This document shows, in pieces, positions 5,762 through 12,535 of a stretch of DNA of 49,264 bases. The notes under the pieces were generated by a model that was not told the origin of the DNA, made no database searches, and saw nothing but the letters and a program-made list of their open reading frames with translations. The translations under genes were made by a program, and so were the position numbers. Numbering within the stretch: the stretch's first letter is position 1; every line of letters begins with the position of its first letter. The stretch comes from a virus. Where the stretch lies: positions 1 to 49,264 of the IMG/VR virus record IMGVR_UViG_3300023284_002099, one strand, 5' to 3'.

Positions 5762-6849
5762 CGGTCCTTGACCAAGGGCATAATCACGTGCTGGTATTCA
5801 TCCTCTGTGGAGCAAATGATAGGGCTCTCTGCATCTTTGATCTCCATCTGGAATGCTTGCTCGTGGTCAAGAGACTTTAAAAAATCGATCACGTACCTGT
5901 AATCAAGTGAAGTTGTAATTTGTGGCCCGTCATAAAAGATAGGTAACTCGACGCGGGACTTCCCCACCCCCCCCGCCTCTCCAGTCAAAACTAGTTTTCT
6001 CCCACCAAAGGTGAAAACAAGACCACGATTACAACGGTTTGTAGCTATCGCAGCCTGCCTAATCGCAGAGAGTACTTCACCAACACCAAGCACAATGCTC
6101 GTAGCCTCCCTCTCACTCGGGAAGACATCACGCCACTTCGGAAAACGTCCTTCCGATAGGGAGAAATAGATGGTTGTTTCAGGGCTTTCTAGTATGGCCA
6201 GTCCGTCACGACACGTAATCTGAACTTCTGTATCATTATCGGGAAAAGCCCGCCCCACCAGCTGCATGGCCCGCATAGGGATGATTACAGTACACTCCCC
6301 ACCATCATGGCCCTGCACCGCCTCGGCCGTGACCTCTGTTGTCACCAAGCGACGCCCATCTGTCCCAACTGCTATGATTTTGTTGTCCTCGAACTCCAGC
6401 AGGATGCCACCCAACGCATACCGATTGTCTTCTGTATCTGTAGCATACAGTGTGCGTCGAATAATTTCCTGGAGCAGGCGTGATTCCACTTTGTGGAACT
6501 GATCTTCGTTGGCTGGGTCTACGATATCACATTGCCTGGGGTTTTGGGCGGGGAACTTAAATTCGCTTTGCCCACTGCGCACCACGACACTTCCCCTATC
6601 CACCTTGATACTCAGTTTCTCTTCGGTACTTTCCCGCAGGATGTCCCCAAATTTCCGGACAGGTAAGACAACACTGCCAGCGGTTTTGACAGTTACCCCT
6701 GGAATGTTGATACGAATGTCTGCGATTTCGCTCCCGCCCATTATAACACAGCCCTCCGCATCGGTTGCTACTAGAATATTACTCAAGTTCAAAACGGCAA
6801 TAATTTGAAAAGCCGACAACAACTTCTCACGCTCGCAGATAATTTTCAT
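5758..6849 (-). CDS. dnaN: DNA polymerase III beta subunit (sliding clamp)
   Basis: 363 residues, the usual length of bacterial beta clamps (about 366). It forms a ring dimer that slides on DNA and holds polymerases through a pocket between domains 2 and 3. Family marks seen: the start MKIICEREKLLSAF, VRSGQSEFKFP (91-100), and the pocket segment GTDGRRL (162-168), which equals TDGHRL of E. coli. The C-terminal HVIMPLVKDR (354-363) corresponds to YVIMPMRL of E. coli. The known clamp-peptide pocket is therefore present. AAAGGAAAG precedes the ATG. It is the last gene of the minus operon, behind small proteins carrying clamp-binding-like tails, and faces the PRP array. A phage clamp without a phage polymerase in view suggests it serves host Pol III (inference). 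Confidence 0.95.
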   Translation of the reverse strand: MKIICEREKLLSAFQIIAVLNLSNILVATDAEGCVIMGGSEIADIRINIPGVTVKTAGSVVLPVRKFGDILRESTEEKLSIKVDRGSVVVRSGQSEFKFPAQNPRQCDIVDPANEDQFHKVESRLLQEIIRRTLYATDTEDNRYALGGILLEFEDNKIIAVGTDGRRLVTTEVTAEAVQGHDGGECTVIIPMRAMQLVGRAFPDNDTEVQITCRDGLAILESPETTIYFSLSEGRFPKWRDVFPSEREATSIVLGVGEVLSAIRQAAIATNRCNRGLVFTFGGRKLVLTGEAGGVGKSRVELPIFYDGPQITTSLDYRYVIDFLKSLDHEQAFQMEIKDAESPIICSTEDEYQHVIMPLVKDR

Positions 6850-6860
6850 AACACTTTCCT

Positions 6861-7067
6861 TTAATCATTGAAATCCAATAGGAGTTGATCTCCGTCCTTC
6901 GGTTTTTCTTGTACAACTTTAATTTCTCCATAGTTAACATAGGTAAGGTTATCTTTTGCATGGCTGGCATAGGTAAGATTACCATCACCTATCCTTAATT
7001 GAATAGTTTCACCAGTTGTATCATCTGTTAAACTCCAGGTATACCCATTCAAAACAATTCTTGGCAC
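6861..7067 (-). CDS. Small protein with C-terminal QLLLDF tag, next to dnaN
   Basis: 68 residues from GTG 7067, with AGGAG in the end of the preceding gene as SD. The body (MPRIVLNGYTWSLTDDTTGE and on) looks like a short beta-strand domain, not a pentapeptide repeat, and is not recognised. It ends KPKDGDQLLLDFND, the same DG[N/D]QLLL tag as the PRP array on the other strand. Immediately upstream of dnaN, so co-expression with the clamp is nearly certain. Confidence 0.75.
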   Translation of the reverse strand: MPRIVLNGYTWSLTDDTTGETIQLRIGDGNLTYASHAKDNLTYVNYGEIKVVQEKPKDGDQLLLDFND

Positions 7068-7068
7068 A

Positions 7069-7257
7069 CTAATCTCCTAAGTCTAGTAAGAGTTGATCTC
7101 CATCTCTTGGTTTTTTGTTCATGTTTCCCAATAACTGCCCACAAGCCTCAAGCCACCCGTGGGGTTTGGAGTGTATAACAAGGTTTCGGACGTAGACGCT
7201 ATCCACCCAGTCTGACGGGGTCATGTCTTTGATTACAAATCTTATTTCATTCGACAT
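7069..7257 (-). CDS. Small protein with C-terminal QLLLDL tag
   Basis: 62 residues, beginning MSNEIRFVIKD. The first residues resemble those of the 98-residue protein two genes upstream (MPGEIRFIVYQ), suggesting a shared N-terminal strand. It ends RDGDQLLLDLGD; QLLLDL fits the hexameric clamp motif with L at the last position, as in E. coli Pol IV (QLVLGL). The terminal codons TTA GGA GAT contain the SD of the next gene. Function unknown. Confidence 0.72.
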   Translation of the reverse strand: MSNEIRFVIKDMTPSDWVDSVYVRNLVIHSKPHGWLEACGQLLGNMNKKPRDGDQLLLDLGD

Positions 7258-7266
7258 GATTCAACC

Positions 7267-7512
7267 TTATATGAATATACGCCAATTACTAACTTGTATC
7301 CATTTGTTCTCCTGCCAATCAGGAAATTCATTATTTTGAATGCGCTGTACAAGGACTTCAATTATTTTCTCACCCATCGTATCAGGTTCTTCTGAAAACG
7401 TGTTAAAATAACGATTAGATAATAGCTGTCTAAGCAGCCCTCCCTCAAGGATACGCGTGGAACCCTTACCAATTTCTATGGCGGCTTCTTCAAAAGTAGG
7501 AAATCTATTCAT
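7267..7512 (-). CDS. Hypothetical 81-residue protein, untagged
   Basis: The start is set at ATG 7512 (MNRFPTFEEA), two bases after the preceding stop; an upstream TTG would overlap that gene. It is mostly alpha-helical with an acidic-basic mix and ends QVSNWRIFI. It is the one gene in this stretch without a QLL-type tail. Its place among tagged genes suggests the same process, but nothing more can be said. Confidence 0.65.
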   Translation of the reverse strand: MNRFPTFEEAAIEIGKGSTRILEGGLLRQLLSNRYFNTFSEEPDTMGEKIIEVLVQRIQNNEFPDWQENKWIQVSNWRIFI

Positions 7513-7514
7513 TT

Positions 7515-7811
7515 TTAAGCCCAATCAAAAAGCAATTGTTCGCCATCACGAGGCACAGCCCCTGACTCAAACTTCGTCAATTTTCTCCATAATACACTTT
7601 CTTCAAAGGAACCGGGTGAGGCATTCCACCATTCGTTCACCATAGTTTTTAATTTTTTGAAATCTTTCCAATCTTCAGCTTGTATATCAGCATAATAAGA
7701 ATTGTGACTATAATCACTTCTTTGTAAACTAAAACTCATTCGGATTAGATTTTCTCTACGGAAATCCTGCCGACCGCTTTGGTAAACTATAAATCTTATT
7801 TCACCAGGCAT
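7515..7811 (-). CDS. Small protein with QLLFDW tail (paralog pair, member 2)
   Basis: 98 residues (MPGEIRFIVY). Shares with the upstream 99-residue protein the pattern SLEES/SFEESVLWRKL and the end RDGEQLLFDW. The tail here is DGEQLLFDWA: Q and both leading L are as in the clamp motif, and the aromatic end residue is W rather than F, as in QL-type motifs ending in W known from some clamp binders. The body is predicted alpha/beta with conserved tryptophans (EWWNASPGSFEES) and was not recognised. Confidence 0.72.
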   Translation of the reverse strand: MPGEIRFIVYQSGRQDFRRENLIRMSFSLQRSDYSHNSYYADIQAEDWKDFKKLKTMVNEWWNASPGSFEESVLWRKLTKFESGAVPRDGEQLLFDWA

Positions 7812-7814
7812 GAT

Positions 7815-8114
7815 TCAAACCCAATCAAAAAGCAATTGTTCGCCATCACGATGCAGACCTTGTAATGAAATCCTCTTCAACCTTCGCCACAATGCACTTT
7901 CTTCAAGGGAACCAGGCGGAGAAGTCCACCATCTTTGTACAAAGTCTTTTATGTCTCTAAAATCTTCATAACCTTTAGCTTGTATATCTATTTCTTCATA
8001 ATTTTTAGAATGATCCATTCTAACTAATTCAAAGTATAAATGAAGAAGACTGGTTTTACGTGAATGAGGATAACCTCGTTCATCCGTGGAATCTGTAAAT
8101 GGATGGTATGTCAT
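7815..8114 (-). CDS. Small protein with QLLFDW tail (paralog pair, member 1)
   Basis: 99 residues (MTYHPFTDST). Aligns with the following gene through AKGYEDFRDIKDFVQRWW, SPPGSLEESALWRRL and the end HRDGEQLLFDWV, so the two are a recent duplication. Same clamp-like tail. The duplicated tail and the divergent first 40 residues repeat on this strand the evolutionary pattern seen in the PRP array: variable body, constant tail. Confidence 0.72.
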   Translation of the reverse strand: MTYHPFTDSTDERGYPHSRKTSLLHLYFELVRMDHSKNYEEIDIQAKGYEDFRDIKDFVQRWWTSPPGSLEESALWRRLKRISLQGLHRDGEQLLFDWV

Positions 8115-8121
8115 AGGTCAA

Positions 8122-8691
8122 TTAGTTCCAATGTAATGGTTCACACCCTTGATTGGTTATTCTTACGTTGGCGAACCTTGAACCCATGCCCAAATTACGT
8201 AGGTTTCCGCACCCAACGAATCCACATTCGTCGAAGGTTACGCACTCCCAGTCCATGTCTGCAAATCTACAACCAGAAAACTCACAATTACGGAACGAAA
8301 TACCATACATACATGATCTAATAAAAACACAATCAAAAAATTTCACACCCCTCAATACAACATTTTTGAAGTTAGTCCCTTCAAAATTGGAACAGGAAAA
8401 CTCGGAGCGTGAGATAGCACCATTACGTATATCAGCATTTGCAAAGTCTAGGTATTCTCCGTTAGTATTTATCCAGGATAGCTGCTCCCAAAACGCCCTA
8501 CGGAATTTGCAACTACCAAGGGATGAATCTGTCAATTGCAATGAGTTCCATGTACACCCGCACAGGGCCAAATGATCCCAGAGCTTGTTTGACACCACCA
8601 TGTGACTAAGAAAATGCCCACTGAGATCCATAGGATATACCTGCTGTTCTCTTATTAACAGTTCTCGAACGTCCGTCGATAAAAGTGGCAT
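8122..8691 (-). CDS. Pentapeptide-repeat protein without tag (larger)
   Basis: 189 residues, near the size of MfpA (183). Degenerate pentapeptides run from about residue 40 to 175 (for example NFEGTNFKNVVLRGVKF and CEFSGCRFADMDW), enough for about six beta-helix coils. No QLLL tail: it ends GCEPLHWN. The start overlaps the stop of the upstream PRP gene (TAATG). It shares the fold with the opposing array but neither the helix block nor the tail, so it is a more distant relative. A role as DNA mimic is possible by family only. Confidence 0.8.
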   Translation of the reverse strand: MPLLSTDVRELLIREQQVYPMDLSGHFLSHMVVSNKLWDHLALCGCTWNSLQLTDSSLGSCKFRRAFWEQLSWINTNGEYLDFANADIRNGAISRSEFSCSNFEGTNFKNVVLRGVKFFDCVFIRSCMYGISFRNCEFSGCRFADMDWECVTFDECGFVGCGNLRNLGMGSRFANVRITNQGCEPLHWN

Positions 8692-9083
8692 TACACTTGT
8701 CCCCCATATTTGCAGTTGTTAAAGGTGACTTGCCTGTCTAAAGGGAACCAAGGCGGCCGCGCAACAAACAAACAGTCATTAAAACTGACCGCTGCTAGAA
8801 TGGTCCCACTGAAGAAACTACGCGAAAATACACAGTTTATGAAAGAGCAGTGTTCAATTTCAGTACAATCAAACTCAGCCCTGGTTAAATTGCACCACGC
8901 GAAGTGGCAGCCTTCCAACCTGTGTACGTTAGAAAAGTTTACTCCGTGCATATCACAATGTTTGAATTGAAACCCCCGTTCTACTTCCCCGTACAAGACG
9001 GCATCACTAAAATCCATGCGTTCAAAAAGCTTGTAATTCTGTGACTTGTAAAAATAGTTGGTATTTTTTGAAATTATGTTCAC
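8691..9083 (-). CDS. Pentapeptide-repeat protein without tag (smaller)
   Basis: 130 residues from a GTG that overlaps the upstream stop (TAGTG). Repeats run from about residue 20 to 105 (FSDAVLYGEV, FKHCDMHGVNFSNV, FAWCNLTRAEFDC, FINCVFSRSFFSG). Ends FNNCKYGGQV, with no clamp-like tail. Directly coupled to the larger untagged PRP, so the two may work together or form a hetero-pair. Function unknown. Confidence 0.75.
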   Translation of the reverse strand: MNIISKNTNYFYKSQNYKLFERMDFSDAVLYGEVERGFQFKHCDMHGVNFSNVHRLEGCHFAWCNLTRAEFDCTEIEHCSFINCVFSRSFFSGTILAAVSFNDCLFVARPPWFPLDRQVTFNNCKYGGQV

Positions 9084-9400
9084 TAGTTCCCCAACAATAT
9101 ACTAACAAATCCTTTAGTTTCTTCTTCCAGGTGCTCATCGGAGCACACCATTGGCTGTGATAAGTAGTGCATTGAGTACGTCATTACGCTAGTTGCTTTC
9201 TCGTACTCATCAACTGAACTGTCTAGAATCTCTTGAATCCCCGCTCTATATTCCCAGGGAGTGATACCAACTATAAAACCATGTCGTTCTAGTGAACGAG
9301 ATTGTACGTCCCATGTTCGTAGAGCCCCGCATCGGGATACCAGTTCAACACGGACCCTCTGGAAGAGTGGAAACATCTTATAACCTCTTGGGGAGTACAC
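9083..9400 (-). CDS. Hypothetical 105-residue protein
   Basis: Start GTG 9400 with AAAGGAA 6-7 nt upstream; an internal ATG at 9376 (MFPLFQRVRV) is an alternative. The sequence suggests an alpha/beta fold with a helical, acidic C-terminal half (EEETKGFVSILLGN). Not recognised. It lies in the operon between an unknown 203-residue protein and the untagged PRPs. Confidence 0.65.
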   Translation of the reverse strand: MYSPRGYKMFPLFQRVRVELVSRCGALRTWDVQSRSLERHGFIVGITPWEYRAGIQEILDSSVDEYEKATSVMTYSMHYLSQPMVCSDEHLEEETKGFVSILLGN

Positions 9401-9412
9401 GTGAAATTCCTT

Positions 9413-10021
9413 TCAATCGTCTTCAGAAGCAGTACCGTCATACTTCTTACGAAGTTCGGCATTTATCTTCAGAATCTTGTTCATAAGTCTGTAGAGATTC
9501 GCAGCGTAGAGCAAGATTTGTTCTTGAGTGTGCTCCTCCTCCTCCTCACTGAGGGCTCCTATCTCCACATTGTGGCCGGCGATGTAGATTTCGCCCCGTA
9601 TGGCTATCATCGCCTGGATTTCGTTATAGAGTTCAGGGAAGCGCAATGCCCGCACTATAAGAGGATGAGAAACAAAATCATCCATTTCCTGCTGGAGATA
9701 CGGGGCCACATCGTCCATAGTTATGGCTATTTTTGGTACTCCTGGCCGAAGCTGTTCACGCGAGACAGTAATAGATGTTCCGTTTTCCAGAGTCGACGCG
9801 GGGAGTTTCACTAATACGAGGTTTCCTGACTCCTTTAGAACAGTGACTTTTAATCGACCCTTCACCTCGTCCCCTTCTGTGGAGAGCGTGTCGCACTCTA
9901 CATCATCTTGAGGGACGAAGAGTGAGAATCCAGTGCCGTCGTGAGCCTTGCCATACACGGCGAGTTCATCACTGAACTGTCCAAGGGAGATCGTGCAAAT
10001 CAACCACGCTTGTTTACCCAT
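9413..10021 (-). CDS. Hypothetical 202-residue protein of the clamp operon
   Basis: Start chosen at ATG 10021 (MGKQAWLICT) with GGGGG upstream; an ATG at 10033 is possible. The first half is beta-rich with charged loops, then comes a helical segment (VAPYLQQEMDDFVSHPLIVRAL region). It ends in a strongly acidic stretch (GALSEEEEEHTQEQ) and a basic-acidic tail. No family recognised. As an early operon member it may bind nucleic acid or a host protein, but this is only a guess. Confidence 0.7.
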   Translation of the reverse strand: MGKQAWLICTISLGQFSDELAVYGKAHDGTGFSLFVPQDDVECDTLSTEGDEVKGRLKVTVLKESGNLVLVKLPASTLENGTSITVSREQLRPGVPKIAITMDDVAPYLQQEMDDFVSHPLIVRALRFPELYNEIQAMIAIRGEIYIAGHNVEIGALSEEEEEHTQEQILLYAANLYRLMNKILKINAELRKKYDGTASEDD

Positions 10022-10113
10022 ATGAGCCCCCATCGAGAAAACACAAAGCCCTCACAGTTCAATAAAAGGCTGGCGCGTGTTGTTTTGGCGTAATAGTACC
10101 CTATTTTTAGCAT

Positions 10114-10521
10114 TTATTTGGCTTTTTTGCTCTCAATCAGGAAGAATTTGCGGATTATGGACCCTTTTCCCCGCTTGCTCATCATCTTGGAGCGTTTAGA
10201 GGTCATCTTGCCCAGGCTGGTCGTGATTAGAGCTCCCGACTGTTCAACCCAGAGAACTCGGCCGACCTTGGTCTCTGAATACCAAGCTTTTCCGAAGTCT
10301 GGGGCCGTAGGATCATACAGCATGTAGGCATACACCACTGAATCAGGGGCGCCCTCCGTTCCCATCTGCATCAGGGGCTGTGGTAGCATGACTGGAGCGT
10401 CTTTTTGGACCCGGTCCAGGAGGATCAGAAGTAGGACCACCCCTGCTCCAAGCAGGAAAAAAATCTGCTTCGCCCCTATACTATCCCACCAAGCACTGAT
10501 TTTCTGTACGAATTCTTCCAT
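10114..10521 (-). CDS. Single-pass membrane protein, first gene of the clamp operon
   Basis: 135 residues from ATG 10521, preceded by GGAGAG at 6 nt spacing; an ATG at 10536 is upstream but lacks an SD. One hydrophobic segment at about residues 19-37 (FFLLGAGVVLLLILL) is followed by a soluble part, with a Lys/Arg/Ser-rich end (residues 108-135). N-in or N-out is unclear. It could anchor something at the membrane. Not recognised. Confidence 0.7.
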   Translation of the reverse strand: MEEFVQKISAWWDSIGAKQIFFLLGAGVVLLLILLDRVQKDAPVMLPQPLMQMGTEGAPDSVVYAYMLYDPTAPDFGKAWYSETKVGRVLWVEQSGALITTSLGKMTSKRSKMMSKRGKGSIIRKFFLIESKKAK

Positions 10522-10569
10522 TGTTGCTCTCCACATTAGGATAAAATGCTGTATTTTTACACCTGCTAT

Positions 10570-10598
10570 AGTTTACCACAGTTTATCAAAGAAAGCAA
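10570..10598 (-). promoter_or_regulatory. Promoter of the clamp operon
   Basis: Read on the minus strand, TTGCTT (10598-10593) and TAAACT (10575-10570) are 17 bp apart. The downstream start would lie near 10563, about 40 nt before the ATG at 10521. It diverges from the late-side genes beginning at 10712. Confidence 0.5.
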
Positions 10599-10682
10599 AC
10601 GTGCCTCACAGAAATTATTTTGACTATTTTAACGATTTTTCCGGATTTAGTGATTTTCTCTGCTCAGATTCGGGTAATTTCA

Positions 10683-10700
10683 CTATACTATATAGTATAG
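10683..10700. promoter_or_regulatory. Perfect 18-bp palindrome before the plus-strand operon
   Basis: CTATACTATATAGTATAG is its own reverse complement and ends 11 bp before the ATG at 10712. It includes TATACT and TATAGT, so it could overlay the -10 element of a promoter as an operator. A clear -35 is not seen. In RNA it could form a hairpin near the start codon. Confidence 0.45.
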
Positions 10701-10711
10701 GAACTACAATA

Positions 10712-11260
10712 ATGCCATTGAAACGTGTTACAGACGAGTCAGATCCTCGCCGATGCAAGGCTGCATCCCTTGATGGACAGTGTAGAAACATAAGTGAAGA
10801 GGGATATGAGTACTGTCTGGCCCACGGAGGGGTTGCTTCAGACGGCCAGGAAGCCCTGCGCCTGTATATGCTCACGCGAGAGACAGAACAGCATAAGCTA
10901 AACAAGCTTGTTTCCCACAATGGCATAAAGTCGCTCCGAGAAGAAATCACCCTTGCCAGAATCCTGCTGGAAAAAATTTGGAATTCTGTATCTGAGGATA
11001 CAGCCGATATCCTGCGATCTTCTGGACAGATAAATCAAATATTGTTGACGATCGAGCGATTGGTCCGGTCGGCCAGCCTGCTAGAAGAACGATCCAGCGT
11101 TTTACTTGAAAAAACCACAGTGATACACATCGCAAACGCCATGTGCGATACCCTCACTGAGGAATTGAATGGTGTCGAGAACTACGAATTGATAATCGAC
11201 AAGATCCACACCAGGATGTGCACAATCATCGCTGAGGCAGAAAACGAACACACGGAGTAG
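10712..11260 (+). CDS. Zinc-finger-like protein, candidate small terminase or DNA-binding protein
   Basis: 182 residues from ATG 10712 (MPLKRVTDES). Residues 11-36 hold C-x8-C-x10-C-x2-H followed by GG (from RRCKAASLDGQC to CLAHGG), a zinc-binding pattern often found in phage proteins encoded just before terminase genes. The rest is helical (ALRLYMLTRETEQHKL and on) and suited to oligomerisation, as in small terminases that bind packaging sites. The large terminase is 3.7 kb downstream, so the link is not close. The small-terminase call is an inference. Confidence 0.6.
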   Translation: MPLKRVTDESDPRRCKAASLDGQCRNISEEGYEYCLAHGGVASDGQEALRLYMLTRETEQHKLNKLVSHNGIKSLREEITLARILLEKIWNSVSEDTADILRSSGQINQILLTIERLVRSASLLEERSSVLLEKTTVIHIANAMCDTLTEELNGVENYELIIDKIHTRMCTIIAEAENEHTE

Positions 11261-11312
11261 TAAGTTGAATATTTACGAAGGTCTATCACCCAAAAAGTCG
11301 GAGGTTACATCG

Positions 11313-11504
11313 ATGAAGAAGAAATGGTACCAGTCTAATACAATCCGGGGTTCTTTTTTCACCGGAATTATTAGTCTTCTAAGCTTCATGCAAGGTCACG
11401 AGTTTGTCTCCACCAACCCGGGCTGGGTTGCTGGTATCGGCGTCGCGTTGAGTGTTCTCAATGTCCTCAATCGTTTCCGAACTGACAAGAAAATCACGCT
11501 CTAA
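11313..11504 (+). CDS. Small membrane protein, holin-like
   Basis: 63 residues from ATG 11313 with GGAGG at 8 nt spacing, the best ribosome site nearby; an upstream TTG would add 16 residues. The layout is KKKWYQSNTIRG, a hydrophobic stretch, a short loop, a second hydrophobic stretch (WVAGIGVALSVLNVLN), and a basic end (RFRTDKKITL). This resembles small phage holins that start with a WY-x-S-x-T segment and end LNRFRT-x-K. Holins form membrane lesions at lysis. No lysozyme-type endolysin was recognised beside it. Confidence 0.55.
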   Translation: MKKKWYQSNTIRGSFFTGIISLLSFMQGHEFVSTNPGWVAGIGVALSVLNVLNRFRTDKKITL

Positions 11505-11536
11505 GGGAATTGGTTATCGGTCCTTTATCTGGTTAC

Positions 11537-11803
11537 ATGAGTTCTAAATCTCCTGAACGGGAGACCACAACACTGCCGGCACTGAAGTCGCAGCTGGGAT
11601 ATGCGAAACTGCATTTTCGCAAACCAGTGAAGCGTAAAAATCCAACACCCGAGAGTTTACCAACTCCGATTGTTGGACAGTGCCTGTACTGTAACAATAA
11701 AATCCGTTACCAAAATGAATCCAGATGCGAAGATTGTTTCGCAGAGGATCAATTTCGTTGGAGTGGTCACGATCAGTCAGTTTCCTTGCATTTTAAGAAA
11801 TGA
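11537..11803 (+). CDS. Zinc-ribbon protein
   Basis: 88 residues if the first ATG (11537) is used; a TTG at 11510 would add nine residues, and neither has a convincing SD. The C-terminal half contains CLYCNNKIRYQNESRCEDC, two CxxC knuckles 12 residues apart that should bind one zinc. The N-terminal half is Pro/Lys-rich and probably disordered. Function unknown. Confidence 0.55.
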   Translation: MSSKSPERETTTLPALKSQLGYAKLHFRKPVKRKNPTPESLPTPIVGQCLYCNNKIRYQNESRCEDCFAEDQFRWSGHDQSVSLHFKK

Positions 11804-11804
11804 T

Positions 11805-12527
11805 ATGAAAATCCTATTTTCTGTTATTGGTATCGGGATCCTTTTGGTCGGTGGATACGTCCTCCAAGTATCACAGACCAGCGAGTCAACTTACGCTCAA
11901 ACTACAAATACTGACCCAGAAAAAGACGGCCCCACGGTAATTATTACCGCACCAAAGACTATTAAGATCGGGGGCTTGATCGTAATAGATGCCAGTAAAA
12001 GTGATGGCACTGGCTTCGATTTCAAGGTTTTCCCCGAGCCGAAGTACCTCCGGGTTGATTCTGATGGGAAGCGGATCTACTGTGGAACAGGAAACACACA
12101 TACTGAGTTCCTCTTCATAGTGTCCTGTGCAAAAAACGGAAAATCAAAAATCGGCCTGCACAGAATCAAAATCATTGGCAAAGATTTACCCCCCGTTGAA
12201 GTCACAGTAACCGATTTGGTACTAGATTGGTTTGAATCTGTAGATTCAGATATGAAAATTGTTGAAGCGAATCGCCTAGGACAGTCCTTCTCAAGTATTG
12301 CCACACTCATCGAGAATGGCACCCTCACGACTCCCGAACAAATCATAAACGCTACCGCCAAGTCCAACGTGGATGCTCTTGGAGAAAACTTAGCAGCTTG
12401 GAAGCCATTTCTTGATGCACTTATCATTAAACTTGATAGACTGGCAGAACAAGGAAAATTGACCACGTCAAGTCAGCACGCTGTTATTTGGAGAGAAGTG
12501 GCAACAGCACTCAAAACTATGGAGTAA
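11805..12527 (+). CDS. Exported protein with Ig/PKD-like domain
   Basis: 240 residues from ATG 11805, one base after the previous stop. Residues 1-28 form a signal peptide or anchor (MKILFSVIGIGILLVGGYVL, then QVSQTSESTYA). Residues 38-130 have the look of an Ig/PKD-type beta domain (GPTVIITAPKTIKIGGLIVI and SKSDG). The C-terminal 110 residues are helical. It is followed by a Tat-signal protease and a thioredoxin, all apparently exported. Its target is unknown. Such proteins are unusual in phages and might act in the periplasm at lysis or superinfection. Confidence 0.65.
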   Translation: MKILFSVIGIGILLVGGYVLQVSQTSESTYAQTTNTDPEKDGPTVIITAPKTIKIGGLIVIDASKSDGTGFDFKVFPEPKYLRVDSDGKRIYCGTGNTHTEFLFIVSCAKNGKSKIGLHRIKIIGKDLPPVEVTVTDLVLDWFESVDSDMKIVEANRLGQSFSSIATLIENGTLTTPEQIINATAKSNVDALGENLAAWKPFLDALIIKLDRLAEQGKLTTSSQHAVIWREVATALKTME

Positions 12528-12535
12528 CAGTCAAC

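Noticed and set aside
5758-6849. Clamp as a captured bacterial gene in a chromosome rather than phage
   Set aside because: Bacterial dnaN lies by dnaA/recF; here the whole surrounding is phage genes and phage-type small operon members. A host chromosome segment is not supported.
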